From JASFJH01 sp050117725 (GTDB lineage Bacteria > Pseudomonadota > Gammaproteobacteria > AKS1): a stretch of 21,151 nucleotides of DNA. The stretch covers positions 1 to 21,151 of the forward strand of contig JASFME010000013.1 in NCBI GenBank assembly GCA_050117725.1, given 5' to 3'. The notes below the pieces were generated by a model. That model ran no database searches and was not told where the DNA came from. It saw nothing but the letters and a program-made list of their open reading frames with translations. Positions 6,591 through 13,543 of the stretch are shown here, one piece after another. A program made the position numbers and the translations under genes. How positions within the stretch are numbered: the first letter of the stretch is position 1; each line of letters starts with the position of its first letter.

Positions 6591-6609
6591 GTGTACACCG
6601 ATTGTACAC
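6591..6609. promoter_or_regulatory. Dyad operator upstream of the XRE gene
   Basis: GTGTACA-ccgat-TGTACAC is a perfect 7-bp inverted repeat with a 5-bp spacer, the size expected for a dimeric helix-turn-helix repressor. It sits between the SAM hydrolase stop codon and the XRE start, where the XRE promoter must lie or end. AT-rich AATAATAAT (about 6571-6580) may hold the -10, but no convincing -35 is seen. Autorepression by the XRE protein is inferred. Confidence 0.6.
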
Positions 6610-6626
6610 AGCGTCCCCGGTTGATC

Positions 6627-7373
6627 TCAACCGCCTGACCTGACTACCTCGACTTCCGAACCAGGCGCCAGCCCCAGTTCATCTGCGGCGCGGCCACGAT
6701 TCACCGCGATCTCGACAAGGCCATTGGCATTTTTGTACCAGAATGCCTGTCCCCGCCCTGCCGCGGCAAAGGTCCGGGCAAAGGCCAGTTGCCGGCCTGT
6801 GCCCGTCACCTGCAAGATAGCGTCTCTTGGCACCGTATTCGCCCTGAGCCCGGTCATGGCATTGCCAAACGGGTCGATGTATACGACCTCGGGCAAATCC
6901 TCGGGCCAGTGACCCGTCGCACAGCGTCCACCCGCCAGCGGTTCACCCGGTGGTGTCTCGCCGCGCGCCAGCATGGCCGCCACCGGTGCAAACAGGTCAC
7001 GGCCGTGGAAACTCGCCGACAACTGCGTCGGTCGCCAGTCGATCGACCACCATTGCCGTTGTGTGGCTCGTGCGGCCACGACATTCAAAAGGCCGTTATC
7101 TGGCGCGACATACCAGCGACCGTCGGCCTGCAAGGTAACCGGCTCACGCTGCGAGCTGCCCACACCCGGGTCGACGACACACACAAACACGTCGCCGGGC
7201 GCGAATTCATGCACATAGGCCGGCAACAGGTAGGCGGCAGCCTGTATCTGCCCGGCCGGAATGTCCTCGAACAGGGAGATTACCGGTACACCTGGCGCCT
7301 CACGCTGCAGCACTGCCTGCATCTGCCCGGTGTAGGGGCCACCCGGGCCAAAATCTGTGAACAAAACCAGCAT
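6627..7373 (-). CDS. S-adenosyl-L-methionine hydrolase, adenosine-forming (DUF62)
   Basis: A SAM hydroxide adenosyltransferase family enzyme, related to SAM-dependent halogenases, that splits SAM with water into adenosine and L-methionine. The 248-residue product has the family motifs in order: LFTDFGPGGPYTGQM at the N terminus, VVDPGVG with Asp68, Arg76, APDNGLL (90-96), FHGRDLFAP with His123, and YIDPFGNAMTG. Asp68, Arg76 and His123 fit the water-activating Asp-Arg-His triad described for the Pyrococcus homologue, which suggests the hydrolase and not the halogenase. The ATG at 7373 matches the family start but lacks a clear ribosome binding site. It follows the rplQ terminator and precedes the XRE gene on the same strand. 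Its role in the cell is not well known. Confidence 0.88.
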   Translation of the reverse strand: MLVLFTDFGPGGPYTGQMQAVLQREAPGVPVISLFEDIPAGQIQAAAYLLPAYVHEFAPGDVFVCVVDPGVGSSQREPVTLQADGRWYVAPDNGLLNVVAARATQRQWWSIDWRPTQLSASFHGRDLFAPVAAMLARGETPPGEPLAGGRCATGHWPEDLPEVVYIDPFGNAMTGLRANTVPRDAILQVTGTGRQLAFARTFAAAGRGQAFWYKNANGLVEIAVNRGRAADELGLAPGSEVEVVRSGG

Positions 7374-7448
7374 TCAGACAGCATAACGCAAACCCGCAGC
7401 CGACAGGAATCCGTGATATCCGCAGTTAGCCGATGAGCTACAGGCAAT

Positions 7449-7476
7449 AAAAAAGCCGGGCACTGCCCGGCTTCTT
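7449..7476 (-). terminator. Rho-independent terminator of the ribosomal cluster
   Basis: GCCGGGC-act-GCCCGGC, extended by AA/TT, is followed on the minus strand by six T. This ends the tuf-to-rplQ transcription unit about 80 nt after the rplQ stop codon. A repeat copy (7477-7540) lies between the rplQ stop and this terminator and so should be transcribed. Confidence 0.92.
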
Positions 7477-7540
7477 TTGCCTCGAACCATCAGGGATGGT
7501 TGAGGTACTCATAAGGAACCCGTAGGGTTCTATGAGCTAA
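7477..7540 (+). repeat. Two-hairpin dispersed repeat, copy C
   Basis: A 64-nt gapless match to 1-64 at 48 positions. The first hairpin is CCATC-agg-GATGG (7487-7499). The compound hairpin has outer stem CTCATA/TATGAG (7508-7513 with 7531-7536), 2-nt 5' bulge AG, inner stem GAACCC/GGGTTC (7516-7521 with 7525-7530) and loop GTA. Relative to copy A, the T-A pair closing the loop has become C-G and the outer stem has changed with pairing kept. It is antisense to the rplQ message and would form the complementary hairpin in its 3' untranslated region. Confidence 0.75.
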
Positions 7541-7555
7541 TTCAGTTGAAGATCC

Positions 7556-7945
7556 TTATTCAGCAGCTTCGGCCATTTCACCGCCTTCAGGGCGGTCAAC
7601 GAGTTCGACGTAGGCCATCGGCGCCTTGTCGCCACTGCGATATCCACACTTGAGGATGCGCAGGTAGCCGCCTGGACGCTCGTTGTAACGAGGCCCGAGC
7701 TCGTCGAACAGCTTGCTGACCATCTCACGATCACGCAGACGTGAATAGGCGAGGCGGCGGTTGGCAACGCTGTCTTTCTTTGCCAGGGTGATCAGTGGTT
7801 CAGCCACACGACGCAGTTCCTTCGCCTTCGGCAAAGTAGTCTTGATCAGTTCGTGGCGCATCAGTGATGCTGCCATGTTGGTGAACATGGCCTTGCGATG
7901 ACTGCTGTTTCGGTTCAGTTGACGACCGGATTTACGATGTCGCAT
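7556..7945 (-). CDS. rplQ: 50S ribosomal protein L17
   Basis: A bacteria-specific 50S protein located near the peptide exit side of the large subunit. The 129 residues begin MRHRKSGRQLNRNSSHRKAM, the family hallmark, and run through GGYLRILKCGYRSGDKAPMA before a short acidic tail (EGGEMAEAAE). Length is as in E. coli. It is the last gene of the cluster, 28 nt after rpoA. The message continues through the hairpin repeat to the terminator. Confidence 0.98.
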   Translation of the reverse strand: MRHRKSGRQLNRNSSHRKAMFTNMAASLMRHELIKTTLPKAKELRRVAEPLITLAKKDSVANRRLAYSRLRDREMVSKLFDELGPRYNERPGGYLRILKCGYRSGDKAPMAYVELVDRPEGGEMAEAAE

Positions 7946-7973
7946 CGTTAATTACCTCAAAACGTATTCTGTA

Positions 7974-8972
7974 TCAGGCAGACTGCTTTTCGTCCTGCAG
8001 GCTTGCCGGCGGCCAATTCTCCAGACGCATGCCAAGAGACAATCCGCGCTGGGCCAAAACTTCCTTGATCTCGGTGAGTGACTTCTTGCCGAGGTTAGGT
8101 GTTTTCAACAACTCAACCTCGGTGCGCTGGATCAGATCACCGATGTAATAAATGCTTTCTGCCTTCAGGCAGTTCGCTGAACGTACGGTCAGTTCGAGAT
8201 CGTCAACCGGACGCAACAGTACCGGATCGATTTCAGCTTCTTTCTCTTCCGGCAGCGCTTCTTCCTTGCCCTTCAGGTCAACGAAGATAGACAGCTGATC
8301 CTGCAGGATGTTCGCTGCACGACGGATAGCCTCTTCCGGATCAATCGTGCCGTTAGTAGCGATGTCGATGATCAGTTTGTCCAGGTCGGTACGCTGTTCA
8401 ACACGCGCGCTGTCCACGCTGTAGTTAACGCGAAGTACCGGGCTGAAGCTGGCATCAAGTTGCAGGCGACCGATCGGACGCTCTTCCTCTTCGAAAGTAT
8501 CACGGGCAGTTGCCGGTACATAACCACGACCTTGTTCAACCTTCAGGGTCATATTGAGTTCGCCACTCTTGGTGAGATTGGCGATCACAAGATCCGGGTT
8601 CATGATTTCAACATCGTGAGTCAGTTCGATGTCGGCAGCTGTCACAACACCCGGCCCCTTCTTGCTCAGGCTCAGGCTAAATTCATCACGGCCATGTGCC
8701 ACAATTGCCAGGTTTTTAAGGTTGAGCATGATATCGATCACGTCTTCCTGGACACCCTCAATCGAGGTGTATTCATGCAGCACACCGTCGATTTCGACTT
8801 CGGTGACTGCATAGCCAGGCATGGAAGACAGCAGGATACGACGCAGCGCGTTACCCAGGGTATGGCCAAAACCACGCTCCAGCGGTTCCAGCGATACCTT
8901 GGCATTGCGATCATTAACTACCTGCACGTCTACGACGCGTGGCTTGAGAAACTCTGTAACTGAACCTGACAT
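7974..8972 (-). CDS. rpoA: RNA polymerase alpha subunit
   Basis: Alpha dimerises to start RNA polymerase assembly and contacts promoter UP elements and activators. The 332-residue product has the N-terminal assembly domain (about 1-235, with GFGHTLGNALRRILLSS), an acidic linker (about 236-250, EEALPEEKEAE) and the C-terminal DNA-binding domain (about 251-320). Arg264, Asn267 and Cys268 in LTVRSANCLKAESI match E. coli Arg265, Asn268 and Cys269, so UP-element binding should be intact. It lies 30 nt after rpsD, the normal place in the alpha operon, with a GAGAGAGGA ribosome binding site before the ATG. Confidence 0.98.
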   Translation of the reverse strand: MSGSVTEFLKPRVVDVQVVNDRNAKVSLEPLERGFGHTLGNALRRILLSSMPGYAVTEVEIDGVLHEYTSIEGVQEDVIDIMLNLKNLAIVAHGRDEFSLSLSKKGPGVVTAADIELTHDVEIMNPDLVIANLTKSGELNMTLKVEQGRGYVPATARDTFEEEERPIGRLQLDASFSPVLRVNYSVDSARVEQRTDLDKLIIDIATNGTIDPEEAIRRAANILQDQLSIFVDLKGKEEALPEEKEAEIDPVLLRPVDDLELTVRSANCLKAESIYYIGDLIQRTEVELLKTPNLGKKSLTEIKEVLAQRGLSLGMRLENWPPASLQDEKQSA

Positions 8973-9002
8973 AAAGAGGTCCTCTCTCCTGGATTATCTG
9001 GC

Positions 9003-9629
9003 TTACTTGGAGTACAACTCGACTACGAGATGCTCATTGATCTCGGCCGGCAAGTCGCTGCGTTCCGGTGCATTCTTGAACACACCGGCAAGCTTCTTCG
9101 CATCAACCTCGAGCCACTCGGGCAGGCCGCGTTGCTCGGAAAAACCAACCGAGCTTTTGATACGCAGTTGTTCCCTGGCCTTGTCGGCAACTGCGACTTC
9201 ATCGCTGGCCTTCAGTTGGTATGAAGGTATCGTCACACGCTTGCCATTCACAGTGATCGCACCATGGCGAACCAGCTGACGTGCTTCAGTTCGTGAAACA
9301 CCAAAGCCCATTCGATAGACAACATTGTCGAGACGGGATTCGAGCAGCTGCAACAGGTTTTCACCGGTTGAACCCTTGCGGCGATCCGCTTCCTTGTAGT
9401 AAAGGCGGAACTGCTTTTCGAGCACTCCATAAACACGACGCAGCTTTTGCTTTTCACGCAACTGCAAGGCATAGTCTGAAAGTCGTGTACGGCGCTGACC
9501 GTGCTGCCCCGGAGGGAAAGCGCGGGATTCGATCGCACACTTGCTTGTGTAGCATTTTTCACCTTTGAGAAAAAGCTTTTCGCCTTCACGGCGACACAAG
9601 CGGCATTTTGCACCTATATATCTGGCCAA
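9003..9629 (-). CDS. rpsD: 30S ribosomal protein S4, zinc-binding form, TTG start
   Basis: S4 nucleates assembly of the 30S 5' domain, helps form the mRNA entry site and, in E. coli, represses the alpha operon by binding its leader. The 208-residue product has a four-cysteine N-terminal zinc site, Cys9-X2-Cys12 and Cys26-X4-Cys31 in the ARYIGAKC... region, then PPGQHG and a C-terminal S4 RNA-binding domain (about 97-160, LESRLDNVVYRMGF). E. coli S4 lacks two of these cysteines; the pattern resembles Thermus and Geobacillus S4. The start is TTG at 9629: it gives the family N terminus (M)ARYIGAKC and lies 8 nt after AGGAGA. The frame is open further upstream to 9674 but that would overlap rpsK without homology. 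Confidence 0.95.
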   Translation of the reverse strand: MARYIGAKCRLCRREGEKLFLKGEKCYTSKCAIESRAFPPGQHGQRRTRLSDYALQLREKQKLRRVYGVLEKQFRLYYKEADRRKGSTGENLLQLLESRLDNVVYRMGFGVSRTEARQLVRHGAITVNGKRVTIPSYQLKASDEVAVADKAREQLRIKSSVGFSEQRGLPEWLEVDAKKLAGVFKNAPERSDLPAEINEHLVVELYSK

Positions 9630-9643
9630 CGTTCGTCTCCTGC

Positions 9644-10033
9644 TTAAACGCGTCGTTTCTTCGGCGGACGGCACCCGTTATGCGGGATCGGCGTCACATC
9701 GGAGATATTGGTAATCTTGAAACCGAGGTTATTGAGTGCGCGCACTGTCGACTCGCGCCCCGGACCCGGGCCCTTCACGTTCACTTCGAGGTTCTTCATG
9801 CCCATTTCCTGGACCATCTTGCCAACGCGCTCTGCTGCAACCTGGGCAGCGAACGGGGTACTCTTGCGAGAACCGCGAAAACCAGAACCACCGGCAGTTG
9901 CCCAGGCAAGGGCATTACCCTGCCGGTCACTGATAGTGATGATGGTATTGTTGAAGGAAGCATGAACGTGCGCGATACCGTCGACAACGTTCTTTTTTAC
10001 CTTCTTACGTGTACGTGTTGCTGGCTTTGCCAT
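9644..10033 (-). CDS. rpsK: 30S ribosomal protein S11
   Basis: A platform protein of the 30S subunit, close to the mRNA exit channel and the 3' end of 16S rRNA. The 129 residues show the family core HVHASFNNTIITISDRQGN, the GGSGFRGSRKSTPFAAQ stretch and the basic C terminus PHNGCRPPKKRRV. Length matches E. coli. It follows rpsM by 39 nt, a gap that contains two tandem near-copies of a 10-mer (10057-10076), and precedes rpsD by 14 nt. Confidence 0.98.
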   Translation of the reverse strand: MAKPATRTRKKVKKNVVDGIAHVHASFNNTIITISDRQGNALAWATAGGSGFRGSRKSTPFAAQVAAERVGKMVQEMGMKNLEVNVKGPGPGRESTVRALNNLGFKITNISDVTPIPHNGCRPPKKRRV

Positions 10034-10072
10034 GAAAGTTACCTGTATTCAAAGAATCCGTTTTATTCCGTT

Positions 10073-10429
10073 TTACCTGCGAATCGGCTTGCGCGGTCCC
10101 TTACGGGTACGGGCATTGGTGCGGGTACGCTGGCCGCGCAGTGGCAAACCACGACGATGGCGAATACCGCGATAGCAGCCGAGATCCATGAGGCGTTTGA
10201 TATTCATTGACACCTCACGGCGCAGATCACCTTCAACAGTGAACCTGGTCACTTCATTACGTAACTTTTCAACCTGATCTTCGGTCAGGTCCTTCACCTT
10301 GATGTCACGTGCCACACCGGCCGCGTCGCAGATATTCTGCGCGCATGTGTTGCCAATACCGTAAATCGACGTCAGTGCGATCACGGTATGCTTGTTAGCC
10401 GGAATGTTGATGCCTGCTATACGGGCCAT
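10073..10429 (-). CDS. rpsM: 30S ribosomal protein S13
   Basis: A head protein of the 30S subunit that contacts the P-site tRNA and forms inter-subunit bridges with L5. The 118 residues start MARIAGINIPANKH and carry the helix-hairpin-helix SIYGIGNTCAQNIC and the basic tail GQRTRTNARTRKGPRKPIRR, which reaches the tRNA. First gene of the alpha-operon block, preceded by a 110-nt gap with a promoter and a possible S4-responsive leader. GGAG lies about 9 nt before the ATG. Confidence 0.98.
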   Translation of the reverse strand: MARIAGINIPANKHTVIALTSIYGIGNTCAQNICDAAGVARDIKVKDLTEDQVEKLRNEVTRFTVEGDLRREVSMNIKRLMDLGCYRGIRHRRGLPLRGQRTRTNARTRKGPRKPIRR

Positions 10430-10493
10430 TCAAATGTCTCCAACTGCTTGTCTGAGCGGGCCTGGGCGCCGAATCCCCGGCTGAAAAGCCCGC
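10430..10493 (-). promoter_or_regulatory. Alpha-operon leader, possible S4 control region
   Basis: The leader before rpsM contains CGGGCTTTTCAGC (10492-10480). I recall a near-identical stretch in the E. coli alpha-operon leader, which folds into the S4-binding pseudoknot (Rfam Alpha_RBS). However, the upstream CTGAAAA partner of that hairpin is not seen. The leader can instead pair GCGGGC (10493-10488) with GCCCGC (10461-10456). S4 control is thus suggested by position and a short motif, not shown. Confidence 0.4.
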
Positions 10494-10494
10494 A

Positions 10495-10523
10495 AGTATA
10501 CTGTTTTACTGATAAAAAACCAA
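10495..10523 (-). promoter_or_regulatory. Internal promoter for rpsM-rpsK-rpsD-rpoA-rplQ
   Basis: On the minus strand there is TTGGTT (10523-10518), a 17-nt spacer and TATACT (10500-10495), in the only large gap (110 nt) inside the ribosomal cluster. It corresponds in place to the alpha-operon promoter of other gammaproteobacteria. Transcription should begin near 10488. Confidence 0.6.
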
Positions 10524-10539
10524 TCCACAACGTGGATGT

Positions 10540-10653
10540 TTAGCCCTGGCGCTGCTTGTGACGGGCATTCTTGCAAATAACCCGAACCGTGCCCTTGCGC
10601 CGGATAATGCGGCAGTTACGGCACAAACGCTTGACTGAGGCACGAACCTTCAT
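10540..10653 (-). CDS. rpmJ: 50S ribosomal protein L36
   Basis: A 37-residue zinc-ribbon protein of the large subunit, starting MKVRASVKRLCRNC. Zinc ligands Cys11, Cys14, Cys27 and His32 are all present, so it is the zinc-binding form. It lies 33 nt after secY, as in E. coli, with a GGAGA ribosome binding site 8 nt before the ATG. Confidence 0.95.
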   Translation of the reverse strand: MKVRASVKRLCRNCRIIRRKGTVRVICKNARHKQRQG

Positions 10654-10686
10654 CGTCTTTCTCCAGATTCTTTAATAATCAACAAC

Positions 10687-12030
10687 CTAGCGCAGCCCGC
10701 TGCCCTTGAGGTTTGCCTTTTTCAGCATGCCCTCGTACTGGTGCGACATCAGGTGCGACTGCATCTGGGCCATGAAGTCCATGACCACTACCACAATAAT
10801 CAGCAGCGATGTACCACCAAAGTAGAACGGAACCTGCCAGGACAGGATCAGGAACTCCGGCAACAGGCACACGGCCGTAATATACAATGCGCCGACCATG
10901 GTCAAACGCGACAGTACGCTATCCACGTACTTGGCGGTTTGCTCACCCGGACGAATCCCGGGGATAAACGCGCCCGACTTCTTCAGGTTGTCCGCGGTGT
11001 CCTTTGAATTGAACACGAGCGCCGTATAGAAGAAGCAGAAGAAGATAATCGCCGCCGCATACGCTGCCACGTACAACGGCTGCCCCGGTGACAGGGTCTG
11101 GGCGATATTTGCAAGCCACTCCATACCCGGTGTCTGACCGAACCAGCTACCAATCGTCGCCGGGAACAGGATGATGCTCGAGGCGAAAATCGGCGGAATA
11201 ACACCCGCCATATTCAGTTTCAGCGGCAGATGCGAGGTCATACCGCCGTACATCTTGCGGCCTTGCTGGCGCTTCGCATAGTTCACCGTAATCCGCCGCT
11301 GACCACGCTCGACGAATACCACAAAAGCGGTAACCGCAATCGCCAGCACAATGATGAACAACACGAGGCCGGCGGCGAGCTCACCTGTCCGCGCCAGTTC
11401 CAGCGTGCCGCCGATCGCTGCCGGCAAACCGGCGACAATACCGGCAAAAATAATCATCGAGATACCGTTACCGATACCACGTTCTGTAATCTGTTCACCC
11501 AGCCACATGAGGAACATTGTGCCCGTCACGAGCGAGACTGCCGCGGTGAACACGAAACCCGGGCCTTGGACCGGCACGACCGGACCGCTGCCAACTGTCT
11601 GACCCTGCAGGGCAATCGCAATACCGATGGCCTGAAAGGTCGCGAGCACCACCGTGCCACGACGAGTGTATTGCGTGATCTTGCGACGACCCGCTTCGCC
11701 TTCTTTCTTCAGCTGCTCGAGCTTCGGGATCACGACCGTCAGCAACTGCATGATGATCGAGGCCGAGATGTACGGCATGATGCCCAGTGCAAACAATGAC
11801 ATACGCTCCAGGGCGCCACCCGAAAACATGTTGAACATGCCCAGGATGCTGTCACGCTGCTGGTCGAACAGCTCGACCATCGCCGCCGGATTGACACCGG
11901 GTACCGGAATAAATGTACCGATACGAAATACCAGCAGGGCACCCAGCAGGAACAGTATACGGTTGCGGACCTCGGTCAAGCGCCCTGCGCCACCAAGACC
12001 TGCTGCCATTGCTGAACCCGGGGTACTCAC
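10687..12030 (-). CDS. secY: Protein translocase subunit SecY
   Basis: The channel-forming core of the SecYEG translocon in the inner membrane; it exports unfolded proteins with SecA and inserts membrane proteins with the ribosome. The 447-residue product has ten hydrophobic segments, the first at about 22-42, and the family signature LVFRIGTFIPVPGVN. The fifth cytoplasmic loop has FIPGIRPGEQTAKYVD, with Arg360 matching E. coli Arg357, needed for SecA-driven transport. The start is GTG at 12030, one nt after the rplO stop codon, with GAGGAA just before it, so translation is probably coupled to rplO. Confidence 0.97.
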   Translation of the reverse strand: MSTPGSAMAAGLGGAGRLTEVRNRILFLLGALLVFRIGTFIPVPGVNPAAMVELFDQQRDSILGMFNMFSGGALERMSLFALGIMPYISASIIMQLLTVVIPKLEQLKKEGEAGRRKITQYTRRGTVVLATFQAIGIAIALQGQTVGSGPVVPVQGPGFVFTAAVSLVTGTMFLMWLGEQITERGIGNGISMIIFAGIVAGLPAAIGGTLELARTGELAAGLVLFIIVLAIAVTAFVVFVERGQRRITVNYAKRQQGRKMYGGMTSHLPLKLNMAGVIPPIFASSIILFPATIGSWFGQTPGMEWLANIAQTLSPGQPLYVAAYAAAIIFFCFFYTALVFNSKDTADNLKKSGAFIPGIRPGEQTAKYVDSVLSRLTMVGALYITAVCLLPEFLILSWQVPFYFGGTSLLIIVVVVMDFMAQMQSHLMSHQYEGMLKKANLKGSGLR

Positions 12031-12031
12031 C

Positions 12032-12466
12032 TTATTCCTCTATCTTGCCGCCGGCCGCTTCAATCGCAGCGCGTGCACCCTTGGTGACACGGATACCGCG
12101 CACGGTGACGGCCTGGCTGATTTCACCAGATGCCATGATCTTGGCGTACAGCGTGCTTTGACCGATCACACCGGCCTGCTTCAGGCTGGTCAAATCGACG
12201 ACGCCACCTTCTACCTTCGCCAGTTCGTTCAGGCGAACTTCTTCGGTGACCATCGCCTTGCGTGATACGAAACCACGCTTCGGCAAACGGCGTTGCAGCG
12301 GCATCTGACCGCCTTCGAAACCGACCTTGTGGAAACCGCCCGAGCGCGATTTCTGACCCTTGTGGCCACGACCACCGGTCTTGCCAAGGCCTGAGCCGAT
12401 ACCACGGCCGACGCGCTTGGCGTTTGGCTTGCTGCCCGCGGCAGGCTTGAGTGTATTCAAACGCAT
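12032..12466 (-). CDS. rplO: 50S ribosomal protein L15
   Basis: A late-assembly protein of the 50S subunit. The 144 residues start MRLNTLKPAAGSKPNAKRVG and have the glycine/arginine-rich extension RGIGSGLGKTGGRGHKGQKS that penetrates 23S rRNA, then GFEGGQMPLQRRLPKRGF. Length equals E. coli. The gene lies 2 nt after rpmD and 1 nt before secY, within a coupled trio. Confidence 0.98.
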   Translation of the reverse strand: MRLNTLKPAAGSKPNAKRVGRGIGSGLGKTGGRGHKGQKSRSGGFHKVGFEGGQMPLQRRLPKRGFVSRKAMVTEEVRLNELAKVEGGVVDLTSLKQAGVIGQSTLYAKIMASGEISQAVTVRGIRVTKGARAAIEAAGGKIEE

Positions 12467-12468
12467 GA

Positions 12469-12654
12469 TCAGGCTTCCTCAACCTTCAACAGATACGAGG
12501 CCTTGTTGATCATGCCGCGATTTTCCGGCGTATCAATGACCTCGACAGTGTGGTGCATACGACGCAGACCCAGGCCGGCAACACAGGCCTTGTGCCTGGC
12601 CAGGCGCTTGGCGGTACTACGTACCAGAGTAACCTTGAGCTTCTTGTCTGCCAT
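12469..12654 (-). CDS. rpmD: 50S ribosomal protein L30
   Basis: A small large-subunit protein of 61 residues (59 in E. coli), with the single ferredoxin-like fold visible as KKLKVTLVRSTAKRLARHKA and GLGLRRMHHTVEVIDTPENRGM. It follows rpsE by 5 nt and precedes rplO by 2 nt. The rplO ribosome binding site GAGGAAG lies within its last codons. Confidence 0.97.
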   Translation of the reverse strand: MADKKLKVTLVRSTAKRLARHKACVAGLGLRRMHHTVEVIDTPENRGMINKASYLLKVEEA

Positions 12655-12659
12655 CGTAT

Positions 12660-13166
12660 TTACCCCAGAATCTCTTCAACTTTCTTGCCACGCTTGGCAG
12701 CAACCGATTCAGGTGATGCCATGTTCTTCAGGCCGTTTATCGTGGCACGCACAACATTGTTCGGGTTGTTTGTGCCAATGCACTTGGCCAGTACATCATG
12801 CACGCCCACGGCATCAAATACAGCGCGCATTGCACCACCGGCAATTACACCTGTACCTTCAGAGGCTGGCTGCATATAGACCTTGGCGGCGCCATGCCGA
12901 GCAGTAACCGAGTGCTGCAGGGTGTGATTAACCAGGTCAACAGTGACCATGTTGCGACGTGCTGCTTCCATCGCCTTGGCGATTGCGGCCGGTACCTCAC
13001 GTGCCTTGCCGTAGCCAAAACCAATCTTGCCCTTGCCATCTCCAACAACGCTCAGCGCCGTAAAACTGAAGATTCGGCCACCTTTGACCACCTTGGCCAC
13101 ACGGTTGACGTTAATCAGCTTTTCTGTGAAGTCGTCACGAGCCTGTTGTGCTTCGAACTTTGCCAT
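12660..13166 (-). CDS. rpsE: 30S ribosomal protein S5
   Basis: S5 works with S3 and S4 at the mRNA entry tunnel and affects decoding accuracy; its N-terminal loop is the usual site of spectinomycin-resistance changes. The 168 residues show the double-stranded RNA-binding fold (about 10-75) with VAKVVKGGRIFSFTALSVVG, a wild-type-looking loop, then GKIGFGYGKAREVPAAIAKA. The C-terminal domain has HDVLAKCIGTNNPNNVVRAT. Length is near E. coli (167). It follows rplR by 11 nt. Confidence 0.98.
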   Translation of the reverse strand: MAKFEAQQARDDFTEKLINVNRVAKVVKGGRIFSFTALSVVGDGKGKIGFGYGKAREVPAAIAKAMEAARRNMVTVDLVNHTLQHSVTARHGAAKVYMQPASEGTGVIAGGAMRAVFDAVGVHDVLAKCIGTNNPNNVVRATINGLKNMASPESVAAKRGKKVEEILG

Positions 13167-13177
13167 GTTCCGTTACC

Positions 13178-13531
13178 TTAGAATTGCAAACCGTTTTCGC
13201 GAGCAGCATCTGCAAGCGCTTTAACACGACCGTGATAGCGGAAGCCAGAGCGGTCAAAAGAAACCTGTGTAATACCTGCCTGCCTGGCGCGCTCGGCAAT
13301 CATCTTGCCTACTGCAGTTGCAGCATCTGCATTACCGGTAGTCTTCAGATCTTTCTTCACGTCGGCGTCCAGCGTTGATGCACTGGCAATGACCTTGTCA
13401 CCTTCCGGTGATATCACCTGTGCATACATATGACGCGGAGTGCGATGGATCGCCAGGCGATGCGCACCGAGTTCACGTATTTTCATGCGCGCGCGCCTGG
13501 CGCGGCGTAAACGAGCTGTCTTTTTGTCCAT
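13178..13531 (-). CDS. rplR: 50S ribosomal protein L18
   Basis: L18 binds 5S rRNA together with L5 and joins it to the large subunit. The 117 residues match E. coli in length, with a basic N terminus (KTARLRRARRARMKIRELG), then HRTPRHMYAQVI and the C-terminal SFDRSGFRYHGRVKALADAA. It lies 12 nt after rplF. Confidence 0.98.
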   Translation of the reverse strand: MDKKTARLRRARRARMKIRELGAHRLAIHRTPRHMYAQVISPEGDKVIASASTLDADVKKDLKTTGNADAATAVGKMIAERARQAGITQVSFDRSGFRYHGRVKALADAARENGLQF

Positions 13532-13543
13532 CTCGACTTTACC

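Noticed and set aside
6619..6632. GGTTGA-tc-TCAACC at the SAM hydrolase stop codon as a terminator
   Set aside because: A 2-nt loop and no T-tract follow on the minus strand, so intrinsic termination is not supported.
6789..7436. 215-residue plus-strand frame opposite the SAM hydrolase
   Set aside because: Antisense shadow without family motifs; the hydrolase frame carries all DUF62 motifs.
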